This document shows positions 32,301-38,200 of a DNA stretch of 64,000 nucleotides, in pieces. The DNA is from Semisulcospira habei (Eukaryota > Mollusca > Gastropoda > Semisulcospiridae). Location of the stretch: assembly GCA_036245525.1 (NCBI GenBank), contig BTPG01000002.1:166925501-166989500 (forward strand), written 5' to 3'. Below the pieces are notes generated by a model. That model was not told the origin of the DNA. It made no database searches and worked only from the letters and a program-made list of their open reading frames with translations. A program made the position numbers and the translations under genes. Every line of letters begins with the position of its first letter. Within the stretch, counting starts at the first letter, position 1.

Positions 32301-34843
32301 CACAATAATGTGAACGTGAATAATGTGGTCTGCCTTAATGGTCACTGAGAGTGAGATACACTGAGGCTGACCTGCATGTCATCCTTCTTTTAATGATGAA
32401 TCATGTAAAGAGTCTGTGTGACAGCTGGTGAGGTCGACTGGCCATGATAATTTGAAAGAAAAGCCAAACTGCCTTGGCGCCTTCCAAAGCACCAGTCTAA
32501 TCAGCCATTAACATTCTAAGTACTATTATGCTTGATCTGGCTCCCACTGGGGTGTTTTAAAGGTGAAAGTTATATTTTAATGTGCACCATGGGTCAGTTC
32601 CATGAGTAAGCTTAGTCCTATGCCAACAACTAGGCAAGGTGCTCCACTATAGCTGAGTGCCTTGCTTAGTGGCTGGCGCAAAACTAAGCTTAATCATGTA
32701 ACTGGCCTGAAAGTAAAATGAAACAAACTTAACTATCCAAGTACAGACTGATTCCATGAAAAAATAACCCACTTGCACCTACAGTCACTGATACTGTAAA
32801 CAATACCGCTGGCTGCATATGTACATAACATTACCTGGTCTGAGAATGTAAATGCTGGATTGAAATTATCAAGACCGGCTTTTTTCTTCCGTTTCTTCTG
32901 CTGCTTCACACTGACAGTCTACAAAGAAAGTTATTAACATGACATTGGATTAAAAAAAAAAAAATCATTGGGCTTACAAAATATTGTCCTCCATACACGA
33001 CTATGCATTTACTTAGTCATACAGTTAGTGTCCTGTAAGTACTTAGTCATACACAGGGTTGGAAGATTTAACGATATAACGATTTAACAAATTAAATATT
33101 TGGTTAAAGAAAATTTAACGCGTTAATGTTTTTAAAAAGTTAAAGAAAATTCAACGAATTAAAAAATTAAAGTAACGATTATCGATTTCTTTCGTTAAAT
33201 TTTTTGTTACTTCAGTTCGTTTTTCCGCCACGAACAACAGGTACCTATGCGCAAAGCCGGTTTGACCCAATTGCAGCCAGTTTGAGGTGGTTTGGAGGAT
33301 CTATGCCTCTGGGTGAAAAACTTAACGGATCCCCTTTGCTTGAGAAGATCATGAGCGTAGATTATCCCAGGAAGAGGCATAGATCCTAACGAGCCCCCTG
33401 CAGTTGCGGGGGCTCATGAGGATCTATGCCTCTTTCAGTTGGGTGGTTTTCGTTTCAGGAGTAAAAAAGCAGATGGTACAGCAACGATTGGACAGGTGAA
33501 AAACTTAACGGATCCCCTTTGCTTGAGAAAATCACGTGCGTAGATTATCCCAGCAAGAGGCATAGCTCCTCACCAGCCCCCGCAGTTGCGGGGGCTCATG
33601 AGGATCTATGCCTCTTTCAGCTGGGTGGTTTTCGTTTTTGGAGTATTAAAGCAAATGGTACAGCAACGATTGGACAGGTGAAAAACTTAAGGGATCTACT
33701 TTGCTTGAGCGAAACAAGAGCGCAGATTATCCTAGCAAGAGGCATAGATCCTCATGAGCCCCCGCAGTTGCGGGGGCTCATGAGGATCTATGCCTCTTGC
33801 AGTTGGGTGGGTTTCGTTTCAGGAGTGAGAAGACAGATGGTACAGCAACGATTGGACAGCACAGGTGAAAACCTGAACGGGTGCATGAATACATTTTTAA
33901 TAGTAGTAGGCATAGATAGTCATTAACCCACCAACACCCCCCCCCCCCAAGACTGCTGGGGTTCTTGAGGATCTATGGCTCTTGCAGATGAGTGGATTTG
34001 TCAGCAGTGCGAAATAAGATCAAACAAGCCTGAATTGTTCCATTTTTAGCCACATGACTTTTTCTTGCGCTGTGCAGTTTTCCGAGTTTTTTTTCCCTTC
34101 CCCCTTCTCATAACTACTGCATGTGTCTGGCCAGATACTAGATAGTGTTTTAGATAGTGGGTAGAGAAGGAAATCTGGTGGCGTGTCACTTTTCAACTGC
34201 ATACCACTTTTTTTTGTCTGAGCTGAGCAATAAATGATAATTCATGTATTTAACGCAAATTTATTTCATTAAAAAGAAAAAATAAAGAAAATTTATTTCT
34301 TTAATTTAAAAAAAAATGTAAAGAAAATTTAATTCTTTAACCTTTTACCAGAATTAAAGAAAAGTTATTTCATTAAAGAAAAAAAGTAATGACTATCAAC
34401 CCTGGTCATACTGTTAGTGTCCTGTAAGAGACAAATTGTAAACAAATGGCTTTCACTTCATGGCACATCCGTTGTCTCTCCTGTGTCAAGTATCCTCAGC
34501 GTATGTGCACTTGATGAAGTGTAAAGAGTGTATGGAGCGAGAATATGTGCAAATGCTAGGAAAGCTCGGACGATGATGATTAAGACCGCCTCATATGGAC
34601 GGGAGTGTGACTGGTAGCGGTGCATACGTTTCAAGACTGTCAACAGTAGCACGTGTGAGAGTGACACACTAGCTACGATCGGCAAAACTCCAAAGGTCTG
34701 TGAGTAGCCATACTGTCATACAGAACTTTATGAGCGTTTCTGTGGAGTACCTCAGTGTCCGATTCCGAGCTTTCGTCAAGCACAGGGACGTCGTCGTCAT
34801 CTCCGATAGTTCCGATCATGCCAAGCTCGCTGATCGTCGCCAT
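5143..34843 (-). CDS. DDX27: DDX27 (Drs1) DEAD-box RNA helicase, exons 1-8, 3' part outside window
   Basis: This is the spliced gene for the nucleolar DEAD-box ATPase that acts in large-subunit ribosome assembly and 47S rRNA 3' processing. Eight exons join in one open frame of 817 nt (272 codons plus one base), and every junction has AG/GT signals and matching phase. The order matches animal DDX27: acidic N-terminus (MATISELGMIGTIGDDDD), an FNPAF segment, a basic TLDEKI helix, acidic and lysine-rich stretches, then the helicase core. The core shows the upstream Phe, the Q motif (KPTPIQ), Walker A (AVTGSGKT, split by intron 7) and motif Ia (PTRELAVQ). DEAD, SAT and the second RecA domain must lie left of base 1. 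Introns 1, 4, 7 and 8 are swollen by transposons. I am very sure of the family and of the assignment to DDX27. Confidence 0.93.
5317..6002. other. DDX27 intron 7, left part
   Basis: Intron sequence with one degenerate palindrome around 5868-5945 related to the ATGAGCCCC hairpin family. I see no gene; short frames here lack any recognisable domain. Confidence 0.5.
6283..6380. repeat. Internal complementary region of DIRS-B1
   Basis: These 98 bp are the reverse complement of the element's two outer ends joined: AGTCATG...TTAAT followed by TTGTTTCC...GGAA. This is the expected DIRS internal complementary region that templates the circular intermediate. Confidence 0.85.
6440..9200 (-). pseudogene. 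DIRS-B1 pol remnants (RT, RNase H, tyrosine recombinase)
   Basis: Sense fragments include the recombinase box [14 protein letters not shown] (about 6660-6700) with a following FYSR tyrosine in another frame. The LFATKW and [10 protein letters not shown] segment lies near 7780-7850. At the RT catalytic box the YLDD of other copies is replaced by LVD (near 8680). Frames switch many times and the same breaks occur in DIRS-B2 and B3. Long frames on the opposite strand are composition artefacts. Confidence 0.75.
9785..10570 (-). repeat. Tandem array of about 115-bp units in DIRS-B1
   Basis: About six degenerate units share GGAGTCAGCGGG and GTCGCGGTGCCCGG cores. The array lies between the leader and the RT remnant, where gag should be. 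DIRS-B3 carries the same array with about three more units. Confidence 0.8.
12010..12365. repeat. Hairpin repeat (CAGTTGCATGAG family) in DDX27 intron 7
   Basis: At 12133-12250 an imperfect palindrome starts GGGCCAGCTGCATGAGTGAG and ends in its complement, with arms of about 50 nt. A partial copy precedes it at 12075. A related palindrome lies at 32588-32711. The remainder is plain intron next to exon 7. Confidence 0.75.
12366..12471 (-). CDS. DDX27: DDX27 exon 7 (Q motif, start of Walker A)
   Basis: The exon has 106 nt and ends in phase 1. It codes GLASLNFEKPTPIQAACIPV and then ALKGRDLCACAVTGSG. The Q-motif glutamine and the first half of Walker A are present. The donor is GTGAGT. Confidence 0.92.
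12472..13804. other. DDX27 intron 6 with three hairpin repeats
   Basis: The intron holds AGCTTGGCGCC-type palindromes at 12813-12913 and 13565-13672 and an ATGAGCCCCCGC-type palindrome at 13221-13310. It also has an A tract (about 12565-12585) and a C-rich tract (about 12680-12708). I see no gene. Confidence 0.65.
13805..13897 (-). CDS. DDX27: DDX27 exon 6
   Basis: The exon has 31 codons, phase 0. It ends LVFQDMNISRPLLK, the region carrying the conserved Phe upstream of the Q motif in DEAD-box proteins. The acceptor is TTTGCAG and the donor GTACTG. Confidence 0.9.
14234..14301 (-). CDS. DDX27: DDX27 exon 5
   Basis: The exon has 68 nt and completes the codon opened in exon 4 to give DIIKTKERKKKKKSKGKKGE, then EEE. 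The Lys-rich run matches the DRKKKKKK region of DDX27 orthologues. The acceptor is TTCCCAG and the donor GTGAGA. Confidence 0.85.
14302..14903. repeat. DDX27 intron 4 with a near-perfect 72-bp hairpin
   Basis: Bases 14607-14678 form a hairpin with 34-nt arms and a 4-nt loop. The arm begins TAGTTCAAGGGTAGTGCCAG and ends at GCTTGGCGCC. A second repeat near 14828-14903 (CGGTCACC, GTTTACGGCCACTTT) is related to a palindrome at 31450-31526. DIRS-D starts right after it. Confidence 0.75.
15163..15260. repeat. Internal complementary region of DIRS-D
   Basis: The block reads AGTAATGCCATCGGTAAG...GTGAAAAATACAT joined to TTGTTTCCTC...GGAAG. It is the complement of the element's two ends and has the same 98-bp length as in DIRS-B1. 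Confidence 0.8.
15289..16573. other. AT-rich non-coding left arm of the TIR insert
   Basis: No frame longer than 70 codons and no recognisable domain. A loosely repeated motif (CAAGAACTAT...ATATGGTTCACATATCAAAA) occurs near 15760 and 15918, suggesting an internal duplication. Confidence 0.5.
16574..20132 (-). mobile_element. DIRS-B2, internally deleted derivative of the B family
   Basis: This 3,559-bp minus-strand copy keeps both DIRS edges, both terminal repeats and the internal complementary region (16853-16950). Relative to DIRS-B1 it lacks about 2.43 kb, from B1 position 9164 to 11592. The junction at 19713-19716 is a 4-bp GACG shared by both break points. The missing part holds the tandem array and most of the leader copies. 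The rest is nearly identical to B1. Confidence 0.88.
16853..16950. repeat. Internal complementary region of DIRS-B2
   Basis: Identical in layout and length (98 bp) to the circle-junction complement in DIRS-B1 and B3. Confidence 0.8.
20133..21615. other. Middle arm of the TIR insert with a possible captured exon pair (minus strand)
   Basis: On the minus strand, a segment ending at a GTGAGT donor (about 21277) and a segment after an AATTCCAG acceptor (about 20475) join in one open frame. It reads DDSDSADTNFVANECLRPYL, then EDETYHLLMKHVSAEG, and ends VTTGKT before TGA at about 20334. No ATG is seen in that frame and I recognise no family. It could be chance. The rest is AT-rich. Confidence 0.3.
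21616..21627. repeat. Left target-site duplication of RTE-1
   Basis: GCAAACAACTCT here is repeated exactly at 24929-24940 on the other side of RTE-1. Confidence 0.9.
21628..24928 (-). mobile_element. RTE-1, near full-length RTE-type non-LTR retrotransposon
   Basis: A 3.3-kb minus-strand element flanked by an exact 12-bp duplication (GCAAACAACTCT). It has a short 5' region, one long ORF and a (TAAG)n simple-repeat 3' tail at its left end, all typical of RTE elements. It lies within the TIR insert in DIRS-D. Its paralogue RTE-2 (38691-49187) defines the same 5' end (GCGCGAGG). Confidence 0.92.
21635..24649 (-). pseudogene. RTE-1 endonuclease-reverse transcriptase ORF with one in-frame stop
   Basis: The frame runs about 1,004 codons with a single TGA at 22666-22664. 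The N-terminal endonuclease has [35 protein letters not shown] and ASDHHLL, giving the catalytic N, E, Y, D-N and S-D-H residues. The RT follows with [40 protein letters not shown] and [14 protein letters not shown]. The active site is FADDLALL. Proteins of this type are often listed as craniofacial-development-protein-2-like. The ATG at 24649 sits 280 bp from the element 5' end. At the stop, RTE-2 has CGA. Confidence 0.92.
24929..25274. other. Right arm of the TIR insert
   Basis: It starts with the second copy of the RTE-1 target duplication (24929-24940) and runs to the terminal inverted repeat. I see no gene or other feature. Confidence 0.5.
25340..26484 (-). pseudogene. DIRS-D tyrosine recombinase remnant
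   Basis: Three sense frames cover the recombinase. 26263-26484 has LTRLEVVRQALSARGF and RWVYEARWRVFRGWC (the SAM-like N-terminus). 25924-26211 has MVADTYRHLG, WDLPWVLTWLN and NCFLLALATASIVSELHALS. 25360-25610 has IRAHEVRAVSTSVAFD, then after a TGA, VGWRANSTFARFYLGDL. The HxxR pair and the FYLG tyrosine are kept. The box I arginine before SELH (RVSELH in DIRS-B3) is lost here. Confidence 0.75.
26785..27842 (-). pseudogene. DIRS-D RT C-terminal half and RNase H
   Basis: 27842-27126 carries [29 protein letters not shown], the RT catalytic [11 protein letters not shown], and the thumb-like LQLLGLMNAAADLLPLG. 27351-26785 continues in another frame with RNase H: STDASRSGWGVHLL, RLELKAVWLAL, IMSDNAMVIAYIQKQGG and NVFADSLSR. 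These give the catalytic D, E, D and D. MICAHWETTMLDLFATR leads into the post-RNase H segment. The RNase H looks functional in sequence. Confidence 0.85.
27638..28687 (-). pseudogene. DIRS-D gag-pol linker and RT N-terminal half
   Basis: This 349-codon frame has a proline-rich linker, then FYSRFFLVPKPGSPWRPIID, LSALNKFISAPPFRMETAQ and MDFAISLYLADMYLRVP. The expected SLDLSDAYLHVP is altered to SLYLADMYLRVP, so the first catalytic Asp context is damaged. A frameshift near 27845 moves the rest of RT into another frame. Confidence 0.8.
28383..29740 (-). pseudogene. DIRS-D gag C-terminal half
   Basis: 28937-29740 contains GLETTRALDHVSRLIARFL, KRKASALVDAPRMTKKFKSL and GFFSNAHWPAGV. 28383-28826 contains FWRDIHTLAVAANRVAYHAS and PLLFGPTWQAVQEASKDLW. 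Both match DIRS-E gag in order. A 21-base G tract at 29486-29506 gives a proline run. Confidence 0.7.
29606..29765 (-). repeat. Minisatellite in DIRS-D gag, about 54 bp x 3
   Basis: Three units share CTGTAGACAGGC and the GGTCTC...GAATC core. In one frame they code repeats of the type CLQ(H/N)..SDSRDQR. Confidence 0.7.
29800..30322 (-). pseudogene. DIRS-D gag N-terminus
   Basis: After the leader intron the frame reads Met-Ala-Ser-Gly-Gln-Leu and RTCRRCKGLQWPTDSHTL, then hits TGA. It aligns with the CTRCGDFQWPSDEH start of DIRS-E. Downstream frames are broken. A G-quadruplex motif (30112-30141) lies in this segment. Confidence 0.6.
30323..30510 (-). other. DIRS-D leader intron splitting the gag start codon
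   Basis: The upstream exon ends ACATGGCTAG, the donor is GTAAGG, and the acceptor is GTTACAG followed by TGGACAG. Joined, ATG GCT AG-T GGA CAG is in frame with the Cys-rich gag start. The length is 188 bp. Confidence 0.75.
30560..30650. repeat. Simple tandem repeat, about 20 bp x 4-5, in the DIRS-D 5' leader
   Basis: The unit CCAAGGGAACCACAGGTAGT recurs with small changes, followed by related CCAAAG-type units up to about 30720. Confidence 0.8.
30958..31570. repeat. DDX27 intron 4 (exon 4 side): LINE 3'-end fragment and hairpin
   Basis: 31365-31437 matches the last 55-60 bases of the LINE at 52811-59210 (GCCGTGAGATGGCC, CCTGCTCGGC, TTAAACCCAAATAACT) with a CTAAC-type tail, so it is a very short 5'-truncated copy on the plus strand. 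31450-31526 is a palindrome with arms CCTGCTGTGAGCGGTCACC. No gene is seen. Confidence 0.75.
31571..31652 (-). CDS. DDX27: DDX27 exon 4
   Basis: The exon has 82 nt and ends in phase 1. It codes an acidic low-complexity stretch (KVEEEIEKDEEEDSSSSDEE) like the one before the helicase core in DDX27. The acceptor is TTTTTCAG and the donor GTATGT. The following intron is 17.3 kb long because DIRS-D sits in it. Confidence 0.85.
31819..31935 (-). CDS. DDX27: DDX27 exon 3
   Basis: The exon has 39 codons, phase 0 on both sides. It reads FDDESPFDVDIALRMAKKKK and then HHSTLDEKICHMRKLKKRG. The TLDEKI segment is conserved in DDX27. The donor is GTAGGT. Confidence 0.9.
31936..32834. repeat. DDX27 intron 2 with two hairpin repeats
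   Basis: 32160-32255 is a palindrome (arm AGCAAAAGGTCTTTGGGTGG). 32588-32711 is a CAGTTGCATGAG-type palindrome related to 12133-12250. A decayed AGCTTGGCGCC-type copy lies near 32440-32510. Nothing else is seen. Confidence 0.7.
32835..32918 (-). CDS. DDX27: DDX27 exon 2
   Basis: The exon has 28 codons, phase 0 on both sides, with acceptor TTTGTAG and donor GTAATG. It holds a lysine/arginine run followed by LDNFNPAFTFSDQ, which matches the conserved FNP-F-F motif of DDX27. Confidence 0.9.
33054..34404. mobile_element. hAT-like non-autonomous element in DDX27 intron 1
   Basis: This 1,351-bp block begins CAGGGTTGGAAG and ends CTATCAACCCTG, short terminal inverted repeats of hAT type. It is flanked by 8-bp GTCATACA (33046-33053) and GTCATACT (34405-34412). 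Both ends hold TTAAAGAAAATTTAA-like AT repeats. No transposase is present. The middle holds the hairpin tandem array at 33300-33990. Confidence 0.8.
33300..33990. repeat. Tandem array of about 184-bp units, each carrying a hairpin
   Basis: GGTGAAAAACTTAA recurs at about 33312, 33496 and 33678, and in altered form near 33863. Each unit carries a palindrome with arm GAGGCATAGATCCTCATGAG and a GCGGGGGCT closing stem. The copy near 33737-33799 has arms of about 29 nt and almost no loop. Confidence 0.8.
34456..34750. other. DDX27 intron 1, next to exon 1
   Basis: Plain intron sequence. Just right of the hAT element, a stretch (GTTAGTGTCCTGTAAG) repeats host sequence found left of the element at 33024. 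No gene is seen. Confidence 0.5.
34751..34843 (-). CDS. DDX27: DDX27 exon 1
   Basis: The exon starts at ATG 34843-34841 and codes 31 residues beginning MATISELGMIGTIG and ending in an acidic run. The donor GTAC follows directly, phase 0. The N-terminal LG-IGTIG pattern is the conserved start of DDX27 orthologues, which fixes this start codon. Confidence 0.9.
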
Positions 34844-35142
34844 ATTGCAGAAGATACTTCACGTAAAGCTATTCTAGTTTTATTTCGTACTGGTTTGGTT
34901 TTGGCGAAAAAGTAGACCCCTGAAGGCTCACATTATTAAGTAATGTGCATATATAAAAACCACCACTTTAAAGCAGCATGAAAGAGACAAACTATTGCAT
35001 CTGAAGTAGGTACAGAACTTAAGACATGGTTATGGCACAATATTCAGCGTTTCTTACGAAACTGCTTTCATGCTGACTTTGCACATCTGCAATCGTGGCG
35101 GGAGTCATCTTTATCAGAAGCTTCCATTTGACAGTTAGAATA
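34844..35142. promoter_or_regulatory. Divergent DDX27/FEN1 promoter region
   Basis: Only 299 bp separate the two divergent start codons, so both promoters and 5' untranslated regions must lie here or start inside it. TTTTGGCGAAAAA at 34899-34911 resembles an E2F site (TTTSSCG core with a matching A-run), which fits an S-phase gene such as FEN1. TATATAAA at 34950-34957 is a possible TATA element for FEN1, 186 bp before its ATG. Transcript starts cannot be seen in the sequence. Confidence 0.6.
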
Positions 35143-35224
35143 ATGGGTATTCACGGGCTATCTAAAGTCCTTGGAGACTATGCTCCGTCTTCTTCGAAGG
35201 AAAGCGACATTAAGAATTATTTTG
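35143..35224 (+). CDS. FEN1: FEN1 exon 1
   Basis: The exon has 82 nt from ATG 35143, with donor GTAAGT, and codes the invariant N-terminus [10 protein letters not shown]. The N-terminal Gly-Ile after Met is required for FEN1 activity in known orthologues, which fixes the start. Confidence 0.95.
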
Positions 35225-38200
35225 GTAAGTATATTTCAAGTCGATTGTGTGTTTATTATGAACAGACAGTGTGCAGATGTAATCTTTGCCGAAATGAAGT
35301 GTCGCGCGCAGAAGATGCAATGCCGTCTGATACTATCTGTGCATCAATCAGTGGATAACAAAATAATGACTTGTTTGCATTTGTGCTTTCAGGTCGTAAA
35401 GTCGCTATTGATGCGTCCATGAGCATCTACCAATTCCTGATCGCTGTCAGGTCCGATGGGTCACAGTTGACAAACGAGGAAGGGGAGACAACAAGGTAAC
35501 TATAAACATTTGTTTGTTTCGATCAGGTGTGTGCTGGAGCAGTATGATCATAGCAGTATGTCACCAATATATGCCTGTCCATTGCAATGATACTCAGAAA
35601 AGAATTACAATTATTGTTGGGGTTCAAAATACTTTTCAAAAGTACGGGGCCCTTTGGGCACCTTGTTAGTAAAAGTAGGGGGCTCATGAACCGTCGCAAG
35701 ATTTACGGACATGACAGCGAAACATAGAAACTCTCCTTCGCGGGAGGAAGCAGCTTTAGCTAAAAGAAGCATAGCGAGCTGCAAACAGCAGAGTGAACGT
35801 ATTGCGCTAGACCGCTATGCAGCAAAGAGAGGTTGATGCAATGTGTACCGTGCTAAAAATAGCCAGCCACGTGTGTTTGGTGAAAAGTTCATGACCTGCG
35901 TCGGGACTGCGCTGAGTACCGCCTACCGCTGCTTTGAGACAAAGTAGGTCTGAAAAGAAGGGAGCATATCGGGCCCCGTGGACATGAAAGTAGAGGGCCC
36001 GAGGCCAAAATAAGGGGCTTTTTGCCCCGGGCCCCCAGTTATTTCGAACCCTGATTGTGTTTTTTTTTTTTATTGAGCTGTTTACACCCTACAGCAGCAT
36101 ATGGATTGACCATGATAATCCAGGGTAGTGCCAGATGAGCTTGGCGCCTGAAAGTGCAATAGTCATCTGGCAGTGGCACTACCCTTGAATTTTCATGATC
36201 AATCCATCTCTTGAAATCACCAGCAATTTCCAGCTAACGGGATAGCTTACATTTCAAATCGTGAGGTGCACAGAGCCTGCAGCTGCACTTTGATTGTTAA
36301 CTGTAATTTATATTTATATGCTGCAGTATCTCTTAATGAATGCTTTTATATCAACAAGGGAAAAGTGTCATGTTTAGTGATTTTTTTTTATTTCAGTCAC
36401 CTGATGGGTATGTTCTATCGCACAATCCGTATGTTGGAAAATGGAATCAAGCCGGTGTACGTGTTTGATGGTAAACCACCGGATATGAAGGCTGGAGAGG
36501 TATGCCATTATCAGCCATTAACCTATTTAGCCCTGATACTCTGCAGCAGATGGATCGACCATGATAATTAATAGCACTGCTGGGTTAGCTTGGCGCCTGA
36601 TGATACTAAGCTAATCTAACACTACCCTTGAATTATCATGGTCAATCCATCTCCTGCAACTGGTGCATAGTTATTTGACGTGTCCAGAATTTGGGAAATG
36701 TGGTCTTGGGGTTAAATAGGTTAACTCCACAACTGGTTTGACAGTTTTACTATTTTAAAAAACCTTTACCTTGTCTTGAGCAAACACCCTTATGAGAGAT
36801 CACTTGATATTAGTAGTAATAATAATAAATGAAAAGTGTTATTCAAGACCATAATTTAGGTGGCTGTGGACACCTGAATGATGGTCTTTAACAACAGGTG
36901 ACACTTTTGCCATTGCAAGACTTGCCTTGAGAGAGCACCTGTTTTTTAACCCCCCAAAAAGTGGTTACTCTAGACAGATTTGACTTCATTGATGTTATCT
37001 GCACAGCTGTTGATTCTTTATCATTTCTAGATTAGGTAAAGGAGGGGTAGTGTGTGTTTGACATAGAACCAGAACCCTTTGCGTGTCGGTAGCGGTTTTA
37101 GTCACGATGATTCCTGCAGGAATCATCGTGACTAAAACTGCTACCGACACGCAAAGGGTTAATTATTCAAGATTTCTGAAAATATTTTGGATTTAATAAA
37201 GCACATTTTTTTATGACAGCTGACAAAGAGGAAAGAGAAGAGAGAAGAGGCACAGAAAGAACTCGAAAAGGCCGAGGAAGCAGGTATACACATCTTCTAC
37301 TATGAATTTTCTGAAAGATTTAACCCTTGAAGTTGAACTGGAGAGAAGAACCCAGCAGAGAAAGAAATATGCGTAGAACAGACAGTAACAATACAGTTGT
37401 GCTGTAACTGTCTTTTCCAAGTGTTTCTTTCTGAGTTTCTCTGTTGGGTTCATATGAAATTTTTGTAGATATACGCTGAGGTCTATATCACAGTGCTGGA
37501 GACAGATCAACCATGATTTGTTTCCTCAAAAACATTACCGATGATATTACTTTATGGAAGTGTCTACTAGCTTACGCAATTTTAGCCTAAGAACCTGTTG
37601 TGTTCCCACACAACCAGGGAGGCACTCGGGGAACCCTAACTAGGGCCAAGAGTAGCCTCCCGTCCCTGCCCATCCGGTCACGTGTCACGTGGTGTCACGC
37701 CAGTCGTTTTACTTAGTTTACCGTAAACAGTTGTGTTCTAGCCTAATAGACCTTGGCTGTGTACGCTGTGACCGGTTCTTAGGGCTGGTCGGCTTGGATT
37801 ACGGTTGGCCGTGCTTACTGTGCTTGCCTGGATTTCTCCTCGTTCTCTTCGAGTGTGCAAGTCTGATGGGCCCTTTGTGACAGTCTTGCGGAGACAAAGT
37901 GTTCAGTGCTGAGATTCACCGTGTGGGCAACGTTGTTTCCTTGGACATAAACAGACTCGGCAGCACTCTGTCACTTCTGACTTGCACGGCTGACTGCTAC
38001 GTAGTGTTGGAGACTGGTTGACAGTGACGAGCTCACTGAGCGACGACCTTCGGACGCCATGCTGAGGGCATTCTTGGTTGGCGGGCACTTCGTTAGCTGG
38101 GGAGATGTTGGGCCGTTCTCCGCTGCGCACGAGGGACCTTCACCCTTCCGCCTCGCTGGACGGGCTACAGCTTCTTCGTAGCACTACTAGCAGTGGCCGA

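Noticed and set aside
33056..33210. AT-rich TTAA-repeat block as a possible replication origin or matrix attachment region
   Set aside because: It is the end of the hAT-like element, and a matching block lies at its other end.
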